Positions 15,684-22,875 of a stretch of 36,914 nt of DNA are shown here, piece after piece. The DNA is taken from contig JAFRKM010000089.1 in the NCBI GenBank assembly GCA_017431755.1, positions 1 through 36,914 of the forward strand, written 5' to 3'. Every line of letters starts with the position of its first letter. The first letter of the stretch is position 1. The position numbers and the translations under genes are program-made. This DNA comes from Clostridia bacterium (GTDB taxonomy: Bacteria > Bacillota > Clostridia > Oscillospirales > Acutalibacteraceae). The notes under the pieces are model-generated. The model was not told the DNA's origin. It saw only the letters and a program-made list of their open reading frames with translations, and ran no database searches.

Positions 15684-17753
15684 ATGAATAAAATTTTAAA
15701 AAATTTTTTTTCAAAAAAAATGATATTTGAATCCTATGAAAGTTACAAAGACTACTTGATTGATGAAATGAATGTGGTTTTTTTAACTTTGGATTATTAT
15801 TTGGAAGCAGATAAAAAGAAAAATTTTGAAAATTTTAAAAATGATGCTTTAAATGCTATTGCAAAAGCAAATTTTTATGTAAAATCAAGATTGGAATGTT
15901 CTAAAGAAGATTTTTTTGCAGGAAAATATATTAAAGAGACTTTTATTTTTTCAGACCTTGAATGGTTTTGTTTAATGGTGGTTTTAATTAAACGTTTTAG
16001 TCCATTGAATCTTAAAAAATATTCCGATATTTTAGGCGGAGATAGCTTTGATTTTACTTATGAAGATTTAATCAAAATATATTTTTTTAAAAAAGAAATT
16101 TACGACATTGAAAATTTTTATGATATAATGGTGTGCCTAAAAGAAAAACTCAGTTCTCTTTGTTTTAAAGAAGGTGAACTGGAGATTGACGACTATATTT
16201 TTAAAAGTATTGTTGGAAATTCTATAGATAATTTTGATAAGAAAAATTTTTCTTATTTTAAGGTGCCTGAGGTTGAAAAAAAACTTATAATTAGAGAGGA
16301 TTTAGCCCGTAGATTTGCAGATTTTTCAAATGATTTTTCGGGTAATGAAAATATTTTATATTTTTTGTATGGAGAAAAAGGTATAGGTAAAAAAACACTG
16401 GCAAAGCGAATTTGTGAAATTCTTAAAAAAGGGCTTTTAGAAGTAAATCTGGCTGGATTTAAAGATATGAACAAAGATAATTACAACAATTTAATGTCTG
16501 CTATGCGCTTTGCCCTTTGTAATAAATTTTATATTTCTTTTTGTGGCTGCGATAAATTTGAGAAAGAAGTTCTAGATTATTACAAAAGTTTTATACTAAA
16601 CGTTGCTACAAAGTATTCAAAGATAGTTTTTGTTATATCAGAAAATAAATTTGACTTAAAAGAAAGCTTTTCTTGCGGAAAATGTTTAAGTGTAGAGGTT
16701 GAAGATTTAAGTTTAGAAGAAAGTTTTAAAATATGGGAAAACGCTTTTTCTAATTTAAATATTGATAAAACTGTAGATGTAAATGAAATTTCTAATAAAT
16801 TTGAATTTACTCCTTTGCAGATAATAAATACATGTGTAGATGCGGAAAATATTAGAGCTTGGAAGAAAACGGATACTATTAGCAAAGAAATTATATGTAA
16901 ATGTGCATATGAACAGGTAGCGGATAGAATATCCGATAAAGCTATACTTATTAAGAAAAAACATACGTGGGACGAGCTTGTTCTGCCGGAGGAACAAAAG
17001 AAGCTGATTATTCGTGCTTGTAATCAAATAAAATACAAAAATATAGTTTATGATAAATGGGGAATGGACAAAAAAGTATTATACGGCAGAGGCCTTAGCA
17101 TGCTGTTTTCCGGGCCTTCAGGTACAGGTAAAACTATGGCAGCTCAGGTTGTGGCAAATGAACTTGGGCTTGAAATATACAGAGTTGACCTTTCTAAAGT
17201 TGTTTCTAAATACATAGGAGAAACAGAGAAAAATTTAGGAGAAATATTTGAAAGTGCGAAAAAAAGTAATGTAATACTCCTTTTTGATGAAACGGACGCT
17301 ATTTTTGGTAAAAGAACAGAAGTTAAGGATTCACACGACAAAAATGCCAACGTGGAAACTTCTTATCTTCTTCAAAAAATGGAAGAATACAATGGAGTTA
17401 CAATTATGACCACAAACTTTATTGGAAATATTGATAAAGCATTTTTCAGAAGAATAAATTATGTAGTGCATTTTACGCTTCCAGATGCAAAGCTTCGAAA
17501 AGAAATATGGCAAAAAATGTATCCGAAAGAAACGCCTATCTCAGAAGACGTTGATTTTGATTTTCTTGCTAGACATTTTGAAGTTTCGGGGGGTAGTATA
17601 AAAAATATTGTTATTACATCCAGTTTTATTGCGGCTTCCGAATCAAACGAAGTAAAAATGGAACATATAATAAAAAGCCTTGAGTACGAAATAAAAAAAC
17701 AAGGAAAAATAGTTTCTAAATCTGATTTTGGCGAATATGGATATTTGCTTTAA
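15684..17753 (+). CDS. AAA+ ATPase of eCIS (Afp15/Pvc15-like)
   Basis: A 689-residue protein with two P-loop modules. The N-terminal ~200 residues are helical and unassigned. Module 1 (about 200-400) has a Walker A at G230 (GEKGIGKKT), but its Walker B region, FYISFCGCDKF, lacks the Asp-Glu pair, so it is probably inactive. Module 2 (about 440-660) is complete: Walker A GPSGTGKT (477-484), pore-loop-like KYIGE, Walker B LLFDETD (D535, E536), sensor TTN and RR arginine-finger region. Such ATPases are a core gene of eCIS loci and are thought to act in assembly of the particle. It is the last gene of the operon; AAAGGAAT precedes the ATG. I saw no terminator after it. Confidence 0.87.
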   Translation: MNKILKNFFSKKMIFESYESYKDYLIDEMNVVFLTLDYYLEADKKKNFENFKNDALNAIAKANFYVKSRLECSKEDFFAGKYIKETFIFSDLEWFCLMVVLIKRFSPLNLKKYSDILGGDSFDFTYEDLIKIYFFKKEIYDIENFYDIMVCLKEKLSSLCFKEGELEIDDYIFKSIVGNSIDNFDKKNFSYFKVPEVEKKLIIREDLARRFADFSNDFSGNENILYFLYGEKGIGKKTLAKRICEILKKGLLEVNLAGFKDMNKDNYNNLMSAMRFALCNKFYISFCGCDKFEKEVLDYYKSFILNVATKYSKIVFVISENKFDLKESFSCGKCLSVEVEDLSLEESFKIWENAFSNLNIDKTVDVNEISNKFEFTPLQIINTCVDAENIRAWKKTDTISKEIICKCAYEQVADRISDKAILIKKKHTWDELVLPEEQKKLIIRACNQIKYKNIVYDKWGMDKKVLYGRGLSMLFSGPSGTGKTMAAQVVANELGLEIYRVDLSKVVSKYIGETEKNLGEIFESAKKSNVILLFDETDAIFGKRTEVKDSHDKNANVETSYLLQKMEEYNGVTIMTTNFIGNIDKAFFRRINYVVHFTLPDAKLRKEIWQKMYPKETPISEDVDFDFLARHFEVSGGSIKNIVITSSFIAASESNEVKMEHIIKSLEYEIKKQGKIVSKSDFGEYGYLL

Positions 17754-17851
17754 AAAGAAAGATAATATAATTTAAAACTATTAATATATAACTAATTTTT
17801 TTAAAATCATGTTTTATGTTTTTTAAATTTGTGATAATATAAAAATTAGTA

Positions 17852-17880
17852 TTGAAAAAAATGTCAAAATATGATATTAT
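17852..17880 (+). promoter_or_regulatory. Promoter upstream of two-TM protein
   Basis: TTGAAA (17852-17857), 17 bases, TATTAT (17875-17880), with TG one base before the -10. It starts a separate transcript after the contractile-injection operon. Confidence 0.55.
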
Positions 17881-17919
17881 TAACTATGATGCTATTTAAG
17901 ATTAAAGGAGGGTGTTTTT

Positions 17920-18603
17920 ATGGCAGAAAATAAGTATTTAAATGAGAAAAAATATAAAATGGGTGTAAGATTTTTGATTTTAGCTGGAATTTTGGTTTTA
18001 ATTATTGGTTTAGGTTTAGGTGGATTTTTGATACATAAAGGATATAAAGGTATTGTAGAACCAGACACTTTAAAAAGTGATACTTTGAAAGTTGATACTT
18101 TAAAAAATTCACTTGAGGTTAAAAAAAGTGAACTAGAATCTAAAGGTATTAAATATAACGAATTTGCCAAATATTCTGATGGTGAAGAGTATGATTTAAA
18201 GATCATTACAAAAGTACTAGATCCTAGCTTCCCAAATTATAAGTTTGATGAATATAAAAATAATCCATTAACAAAAGAGTATTGTGATGCTAAAAACAGT
18301 GTGGAAAATCATAGTGGAAAATTTATTAATACGGAGCCAACAGAGTTTTTTAATGAAGGATTAACAAAATTTATTAATATAGGGTCAATAATGTTAGGTG
18401 TATTTATATGCTTGGTTTCTATTGGGGGTTCAATTAGTATTTTTAAAATAGCAATGAGAAGACATATACTTGCTTTTTCAGTTCAACAAGTTATGCCTGT
18501 TGCTAAAGAAGGTATAGATGAAGTGGCTCCAACAATTGGAAATGCTGTTGGTGAAATTGCAAAAGGTATAAAAAAAGGGATGAATGATGATGAAAATAAA
18601 TGA
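17920..18603 (+). CDS. Membrane protein of unknown function with DTLK repeat
   Basis: I do not recognise this 227-residue protein. It has two membrane segments (about residues 18-38, LILAGILVLIIGLGLGGFLI, and about 150-172, GSIMLGVFICLVSIGGSISIF), separated by about 110 hydrophilic residues. Just after the first segment is a three-fold repeat of a DTLK-containing pentad. The C-terminus is polar, with a VGEIAKGIKKG amphipathic end. AGGAGGG precedes the ATG. It has its own promoter and ends in a bidirectional terminator shared with the convergent GIY-YIG gene. Its place after the eCIS operon invites a link, but nothing in the sequence proves one. Confidence 0.75.
   Translation: MAENKYLNEKKYKMGVRFLILAGILVLIIGLGLGGFLIHKGYKGIVEPDTLKSDTLKVDTLKNSLEVKKSELESKGIKYNEFAKYSDGEEYDLKIITKVLDPSFPNYKFDEYKNNPLTKEYCDAKNSVENHSGKFINTEPTEFFNEGLTKFINIGSIMLGVFICLVSIGGSISIFKIAMRRHILAFSVQQVMPVAKEGIDEVAPTIGNAVGEIAKGIKKGMNDDENK
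18064..18108 (+). repeat. Three 15-base imperfect tandem repeats
   Basis: Units 18064-18078, 18079-18093 and 18094-18108 each encode D-T-L-K-(S/V/N). They lie in the extramembrane loop of the two-TM protein. Copy number could vary by slippage. Confidence 0.7.
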
Positions 18604-18689
18604 TTTATTTCATCTATTTTAAGTAATAAAAGCTGATTGTAAATCGTTTTTTCTTATTTTGTTAGAAGGCGATATAAATATTTATTTTA

Positions 18690-18713
18690 AAAAGCGGCAT
18701 TTAAGCCGCTTTT
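18690..18713. terminator. Bidirectional terminator
   Basis: AAAAGCGGC (18690-18698), loop ATTTAA, GCCGCTTTT (18705-18713): a perfect 9-bp stem with T-runs on both strands, between convergent genes. Confidence 0.85.
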
Positions 18714-18734
18714 AAGTTGCTATAAAAGGAAGTT

Positions 18735-19502
18735 TTACATGTTGTTTTCTTTGTCATCGTAAGATTGTTTTATTAAATCCAAAACATAATCCAGCATATC
18801 TTCGTCGTTTAAATAAACTACGTAGTCTCCATTACCCCAATGACCTATTTTTGAGATATCTTTAGCGAATTTGTAAGGGTCTTTAAGTTTTTCACTTGGT
18901 AAATTAATGTATATTTTTAATGTGCTTTTTTGTATTTCAATATCGCATATATTTGTACTAGTTTTAAAAGCAATATCTAGTGTTTTAGGTTCAATACTAA
19001 TGTTGCCAAAAAGTAATATTCTATCTCTTAGCAGTACATAAAGTCTTTTTGTGGTTTCTGAACCGTGAGAAATATGATCTTGCTCTGTGTATTGGACAGC
19101 GCCTGAATTTTGGAATTCCTCCGCCGTGTATTCATCTATGATTTTGTGCCCTTCCGGAGCAATTTTTTTAAGCTTGTCGGTTGTGCTGCTTATTGAAGCA
19201 ATACTATACAAAATTTCGTAAGCATCTTCGGCTGTAATATTATAGAATTCTCTTATTCGCGGTTTGCCGTCAAAGGTTTCTATTGCACGTAAACCAGGAT
19301 TTAATTTATCAATTAAATTATGTACGTCTTTGTCCCTGAGTCTGCCCTCGACTTCATACACGCAGTACGCCCTGAACGCAAACGGCAAGCACTCGCTTTT
19401 ATTTAATTGCCTTAATCTGTATTCTAAATTATCAGCGTAGCCAATTTTTACGTATTCCGGAAATGACGGGTTGGTTAAAACATAAATTACACCTTTTTTC
19501 AT
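18735..19502 (-). CDS. GIY-YIG nuclease-like protein with DUF5655 domain
   Basis: The N-terminal ~90 residues resemble the T5orf172/MUG113 branch of GIY-YIG endonucleases: GVIYVLTNPSFPEYVKIGYA is the two-strand signature, with Arg residues in the following helix (EYRLRQLN) and a later Glu/Asn region. The C-terminal ~100 residues (from about KRLYVLLRDRI to IGHWGNGDYVVYL) resemble DUF5655, a domain seen in nuclease-associated and predicted transport proteins. Together they suggest a stand-alone DNA-acting protein, perhaps in defence or repair; function is not known. I chose ATG 19502 because AAGGAG lies 8 bases upstream; a GTG at 19511 is also in frame. The gene follows tRNA-Thr on the minus strand and may share its promoter. 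Confidence 0.82.
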   Translation of the reverse strand: MKKGVIYVLTNPSFPEYVKIGYADNLEYRLRQLNKSECLPFAFRAYCVYEVEGRLRDKDVHNLIDKLNPGLRAIETFDGKPRIREFYNITAEDAYEILYSIASISSTTDKLKKIAPEGHKIIDEYTAEEFQNSGAVQYTEQDHISHGSETTKRLYVLLRDRILLFGNISIEPKTLDIAFKTSTNICDIEIQKSTLKIYINLPSEKLKDPYKFAKDISKIGHWGNGDYVVYLNDEDMLDYVLDLIKQSYDDKENNM

Positions 19503-19543
19503 GTAAATCACTCCTTATTTACAGAAAACTTCTATTAAAAAAA

Positions 19544-19619
19544 TGGAGCTACTGGGCGGACTCGAACCGCCGACCTGCTGATTACGAATCAGCTGCTCTA
19601 CCAACTGAGCCACAGTAGC
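19544..19619 (-). tRNA. tRNA-Thr (anticodon CGU)
   Basis: On the minus strand the 76-base sequence folds into a full cloverleaf: acceptor GCTACTG/CAGTAGC, D-stem GCTC/GAGC, anticodon stem GCTGA/TCAGC with loop TTCGTAA, T-stem GGCGG/CCGCC with loop TTCGAGT. The anticodon CGT reads ACG (Thr). CCA is encoded at the 3' end. The discriminator base is T, as usual for tRNA-Thr. Confidence 0.97.
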
Positions 19620-19642
19620 AACTTACATTACTTTGTAAAATT

Positions 19643-19671
19643 ATTATATAAAAAATTTTTAAAATAGTCAA
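19643..19671 (-). promoter_or_regulatory. Promoter for tRNA-Thr
   Basis: On the minus strand, TTGACT (19666-19671), a 17-base spacer and perfect TATAAT (19643-19648) lie 23 bases upstream of the tRNA. No terminator is seen between the tRNA and the GIY-YIG gene, which may be read from the same promoter. Confidence 0.75.
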
Positions 19672-19690
19672 TTGATTTGAATTTTAAGGG

Positions 19691-19719
19691 TTATTATATT
19701 TTTGAATTTATAGTATAAT
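19691..19719 (+). promoter_or_regulatory. Candidate promoter for fba
   Basis: A perfect TATAAT (19714-19719) with a weak -35 TTATTA (19691-19696) at 17 bases, 40 bases before the aldolase gene and divergent from the tRNA promoter. Confidence 0.4.
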
Positions 19720-19758
19720 GAAATAAATATATAAATTAAAATATGAGGTGTAATATTT

Positions 19759-20694
19759 ATGAACCCGGTAAATACTTTAGAAATGCTAAAAAAAGCTTAC
19801 AGTGGGAAATATGCCGTTGGTGCATTTAACGTTAATAATATGGAAATAATTCAAGGAATAGTTTCCGCAGCCGAGGAACTTAAATCACCGGTAATTTTAC
19901 AAGCGTCATCTGGTGCCAGAAAGTACGCAGGTGCTACATATATGAGAAAGCTTGTGGAAGCGGCTTGTGAAGAATCAAGTATTCCGATAGCGCTGCATTT
20001 GGACCATGGTGATACGTTTGAACTTTGTAAAAACTGTATTGATAGTGGATTTACATCTGTTATGATAGATGGTTCTTCGCTTAATTATAATGCTAATATT
20101 GAGCTTACTAAAAAGGTAGTGGATTATGCCCATAAATACGACGTTTCCGTTGAAGGCGAACTTGGCAGTTTAGCAGGAGTAGAAGATAAACTTAATGTTT
20201 CGGAAGAAAAATCTTTTTATACGAATCCTGAAGAAGTGGAAGATTTTGTGAATAAAACGGGTGTAGATTCGCTTGCTGTTGCTATTGGTACGAGTCACGG
20301 GGCTTATAAATTTAAACCCGGGCAGAATCCAAAACTTAGGTTTGATATTTTGGAAGAAATAGAGCGTAGATTACCCGATTTTCCAATAGTTCTTCACGGA
20401 GCTTCAAGTGTAATTCAAAAGTATATAAGTGAGATTAACAGTTTTGGTGGAGATATTAAAGAAGCTATTGGAATTCCTGAAGATATGCTAAAAGAGGCGG
20501 CAAAGAAAGCTGTGTGTAAGATTAATGTCGATTCAGATTTAAGACTTGCCATGACGGCTGCAATTAGAAAAAATTTAGCAGAAAATCCATCTAATTTTGA
20601 CCCAAGGAAATATTTAACTCCTGCAAGAGAAGCTATAAAAGAAGTGGTAAAGCACAAAATTACAAATGTAATGGGAAGCGTAAATAAAGCATAA
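19759..20694 (+). CDS. fba: Fructose-bisphosphate aldolase, class II
   Basis: Zinc-dependent glycolytic/gluconeogenic enzyme that splits fructose 1,6-bisphosphate into dihydroxyacetone phosphate and glyceraldehyde 3-phosphate. Seen: GAFNVNNME near residue 21, ALHLDHGDT with catalytic D82 and zinc ligand H83, GTSHGAYKF with H180, and VLHGASS with H213. The 311-residue length matches the FbaA/GatY-like Firmicutes form. Tagatose-bisphosphate aldolase is a close alternative, but no other tagatose or galactitol gene is nearby. GAGGTG lies before the ATG. Its product dihydroxyacetone phosphate is the substrate of methylglyoxal synthase, whose homologue at 5402 looks inactive. Confidence 0.94.
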   Translation: MNPVNTLEMLKKAYSGKYAVGAFNVNNMEIIQGIVSAAEELKSPVILQASSGARKYAGATYMRKLVEAACEESSIPIALHLDHGDTFELCKNCIDSGFTSVMIDGSSLNYNANIELTKKVVDYAHKYDVSVEGELGSLAGVEDKLNVSEEKSFYTNPEEVEDFVNKTGVDSLAVAIGTSHGAYKFKPGQNPKLRFDILEEIERRLPDFPIVLHGASSVIQKYISEINSFGGDIKEAIGIPEDMLKEAAKKAVCKINVDSDLRLAMTAAIRKNLAENPSNFDPRKYLTPAREAIKEVVKHKITNVMGSVNKA

Positions 20695-20696
20695 AA

Positions 20697-20724
20697 AAGC
20701 CCTCGCTAATTTTTAGCGGGGGTT
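20697..20724. terminator. Terminator overlapping the 3' end of the convergent gene
   Basis: AAGCCCTCGCTA pairs with TAGCGGGGGTTT around a 5-base loop (one G-U pair), 3 bases after the fba stop. The stop codon and last codons of the minus-strand gene (ending at 20713) are inside the structure. Confidence 0.8.
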
Positions 20725-21513
20725 TGCTGTTGAGTGTGCTTTTTTGAAATAATTATTATATAGGTCAATAGGGTTATTTGTGATTTCTATTTTTTTATAA
20801 TTGGAAATGATTTTTAAAGTAGTTAATAGTATATCTTTTTGTAAAGGCTGCGTATAATTTAAATTTTCTTCACAAAAATTTTTAAGGTTTGATAAATGCT
20901 CATCATATATGCTTTTTAATTTATCTAACATTTTTTGATCATTTGAATATTTTCTAGTTATTTTATGTATTAAATCTTCCATAGTATTTACTGGTTTTTC
21001 ATTGCCTTTTTTAGCTAGTGTCTCAATCGCGTGGTTGACATAAATTTGCGTTTGAGAAAAAAAAGGGCGAGAATTTGCTATGATATATGCATGAAATAAA
21101 AAGTGCATATCTTCACTTTTTAAATATTGTAACATATTCTTTAGCAGTAAAAAATCAATTGGTTCACTTTTTAGCTCAATTGAAATAAGCTCTACTATAG
21201 TATAACTGAAGAAAAATGTAAATATATCTTGAATTTTTTCTTCGTCTTTTTCATTGTTAAATAAATGCTGTTTGAAGTAGTTATAATAGTCATTTTTAAC
21301 TTTATTGATATCACCGATATACTGGATGTCTCTTCTTATGCATTTTACTAATTTTCTTATGTTATCGATTTCTGATTTTTCAAAGCAGTCTTCCACACGA
21401 AGTGGGCGAATATTTTCATTGAAAATATTGCAGGAATGGCGAGTGGCTTTTGAAATTGGGGATGATATTATGATAAAAACAATGATTGCTGATAAAAATT
21501 TTTTTGTTTTCAT
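20713..21513 (-). CDS. Secreted protein of unknown function
   Basis: I do not recognise a family. The 266-residue product has a Sec signal peptide (MKTKKF, then a hydrophobic core LSAIIVFIIISS, likely cleavage near residue 23-24) and no other membrane segment. The mature part is helical and charged, with two early Cys (about residues 28 and 43) and later ones. It has no visible enzyme motif. A strong promoter lies upstream (21570-21599) and AGAAGGAG precedes the ATG. Its last codons (ANPR) and stop lie inside the terminator shared with fba. As an exported single-gene transcript in a likely intracellular bacterium it could be an effector, but this is inference. Confidence 0.75.
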   Translation of the reverse strand: MKTKKFLSAIIVFIIISSPISKATRHSCNIFNENIRPLRVEDCFEKSEIDNIRKLVKCIRRDIQYIGDINKVKNDYYNYFKQHLFNNEKDEEKIQDIFTFFFSYTIVELISIELKSEPIDFLLLKNMLQYLKSEDMHFLFHAYIIANSRPFFSQTQIYVNHAIETLAKKGNEKPVNTMEDLIHKITRKYSNDQKMLDKLKSIYDEHLSNLKNFCEENLNYTQPLQKDILLTTLKIISNYKKIEITNNPIDLYNNYFKKAHSTANPR

Positions 21514-21569
21514 TGTATACTCCTTCTAAAATTAATTTATGTTTAATTTAAATAAATAATTGCATTAAA

Positions 21570-21599
21570 ATTATACTATTTACCATACCTAAATGTCAA
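21570..21599 (-). promoter_or_regulatory. Consensus promoter for secreted protein gene
   Basis: On the minus strand, perfect TTGACA (21594-21599), an 18-base spacer and perfect TATAAT (21570-21575). It is one of the strongest promoters in the window and drives the unknown secreted gene. Confidence 0.75.
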
Positions 21600-21600
21600 T

Positions 21601-21639
21601 ATAATAAAATAAAAACCCTTGCTGAGTTTAGCAAGGGTT
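21601..21639 (-). terminator. Rho-independent terminator of DUF421-DUF4363 operon
   Basis: On the minus strand, AACCCTTGCT, loop AAACTC and AGCAAGGGTT form a perfect 10-bp stem followed by TTTTATTTTATT. It lies 35 bases after the DUF4363 stop. Confidence 0.88.
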
Positions 21640-21674
21640 GAAATTTATACCAAAGAATTACTAAAATATTAATA

Positions 21675-22064
21675 CTATAAAATATTTCCTAAGGTTGGTA
21701 TTTCCACTTCTCTTAAATTTTTCAAATATATTGTGGCTTTATTGCTTTCCATCCAGAAATTATCGTTTTTTGAATTTTCTGAAGTATCAATTGAAGTTTT
21801 TATCAGTGCAATAGACTCTTCTATTTCTTCCAGCATTTCGTGATGAACTATTATTGACATTATGTTTTGATTTTCTTCCCAAAAATTATTTAAATCATCG
21901 GCTTTTTTGGATGCCGATTTAAAATTTGAAGCTGAAAAATCTTGCTGTATATTTTTTACAGATTCCATAGCTTTATCAGAAACGTTTATTATATAAAACA
22001 TAAGAAATACGCAAGATATTACTGAAAAAACAGCTAAAACTGCAGCCCAAAACACTTTTTTCAT
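21675..22064 (-). CDS. DUF4363-family membrane-anchored protein
   Basis: A 129-residue protein with one N-terminal membrane segment (about residues 6-27) and a helical extracytoplasmic part with the WEENQNIMSIIVHHEMLEEIEESI span typical of the DUF4363 family of Firmicutes. The function of the family is not known; it is commonly next to DUF421 genes, as here. Its start overlaps the DUF421 stop as ATGA (22061-22064), so the two are translationally coupled. GAAAGGAAA lies upstream within the end of the DUF421 gene. Confidence 0.85.
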   Translation of the reverse strand: MKKVFWAAVLAVFSVISCVFLMFYIINVSDKAMESVKNIQQDFSASNFKSASKKADDLNNFWEENQNIMSIIVHHEMLEEIEESIALIKTSIDTSENSKNDNFWMESNKATIYLKNLREVEIPTLGNIL

Positions 22065-22738
22065 TGATTTTTTTCCTTTCTTATTATTCTAAATTTTTTG
22101 TTTTTGTTTGCGGTCATTATAAAAATATCTTTCAGTTTTATGTTTTGTTCTTTTATGGTGCTATTTAGCCAAGTTTGATCAAGATTGCAAACTTTAAGAG
22201 AATGTTCTGAAATTATGCCGTCACTCACCACAATGGTATCTATTGTAGCGGGAGTGGTTTCTATTTTTAACATAGCCGCATCAGGGGGCTGTTTTTCGGG
22301 TTTTTTAAGAACACTTAGTTGGCCGTTTGTTTCCATAATTGCAAACCAAACGTCATCCAGGGAAAAGACGTCTGCTTGTCTTAGCTGTTCGAATAAATCT
22401 TCGCAAGAAATTCTAAGGTTTTTAAGTGCTGATTGCTGTACTTTTCCTTCTTTTATTAAAACTATCGGTTTGCCGCATATTAATTCTCTTATTTTTGCGT
22501 TTTTTAGCATGAAAAATGAAACTAAAATTTCGTAGCATATCAAAGATATAATTGGTATAACGCTGGAAAGGAGCGGTTGTGCAGAATCTTGCATCGGTAC
22601 GGCGGCAATATTTGATATTAAAATTGTTATAACCAGTTCGGAGGTTTGCAAATCGCTTATTTGCCGTTTCCCCATGATTTTTATTCCGAAAATAATTAAA
22701 AGATAAAGTATAACCGTTCGAATAAGTGCTATTGTCAT
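22061..22738 (-). CDS. DUF421 (YetF-type) membrane protein
   Basis: A 225-residue protein with three N-terminal membrane segments (about residues 3-20, 35-52 and 60-80) and two small cytoplasmic alpha/beta domains. This is the layout of B. subtilis YetF and spore-membrane YcaP-like proteins. Recognisable spans are GKRQISDLQTSELVITILISNIA at the N-terminus and the central GKPIVLIKEGKVQQSAL with LRISCEDLFEQLRQADV. Biochemical role is not established. The ribosome site AAGGA is about 13 bases before ATG, longer than usual. It leads a two-gene minus-strand operon with DUF4363, divergent from the sugar-transferase operon. Confidence 0.88.
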   Translation of the reverse strand: MTIALIRTVILYLLIIFGIKIMGKRQISDLQTSELVITILISNIAAVPMQDSAQPLLSSVIPIISLICYEILVSFFMLKNAKIRELICGKPIVLIKEGKVQQSALKNLRISCEDLFEQLRQADVFSLDDVWFAIMETNGQLSVLKKPEKQPPDAAMLKIETTPATIDTIVVSDGIISEHSLKVCNLDQTWLNSTIKEQNIKLKDIFIMTANKNKKFRIIRKEKNQ

Positions 22739-22799
22739 AGATTTTTATCATTCCTTTTTGTTTTGTATACTTTTATTTTGTCGATGTTTTTCAAATATA

Positions 22800-22827
22800 T
22801 TCACAATTATTAAAAATGTAGTATAAT
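22800..22827 (+). promoter_or_regulatory. Promoter for the glycan/aaRS operon
   Basis: TTCACA (22800-22805), a 16-base spacer and perfect TATAAT (22822-22827). The next eight plus-strand genes follow with no obvious terminator. Confidence 0.6.
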
Positions 22828-22875
22828 ATACTTGTAATAGTTATAATTTTTAAATTTTTATTTAAGGTGTGATTT

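Noticed and set aside
18064..18108. Tandem repeat considered as a small CRISPR-like array
   Set aside because: Units are contiguous 15-mers in frame within a coding region, with no spacers and no cas genes.
19544..19619. tRNA-Thr as an integration site for a mobile element
   Set aside because: No integrase gene and no repeated copy of the tRNA 3' end were seen in the flanks.
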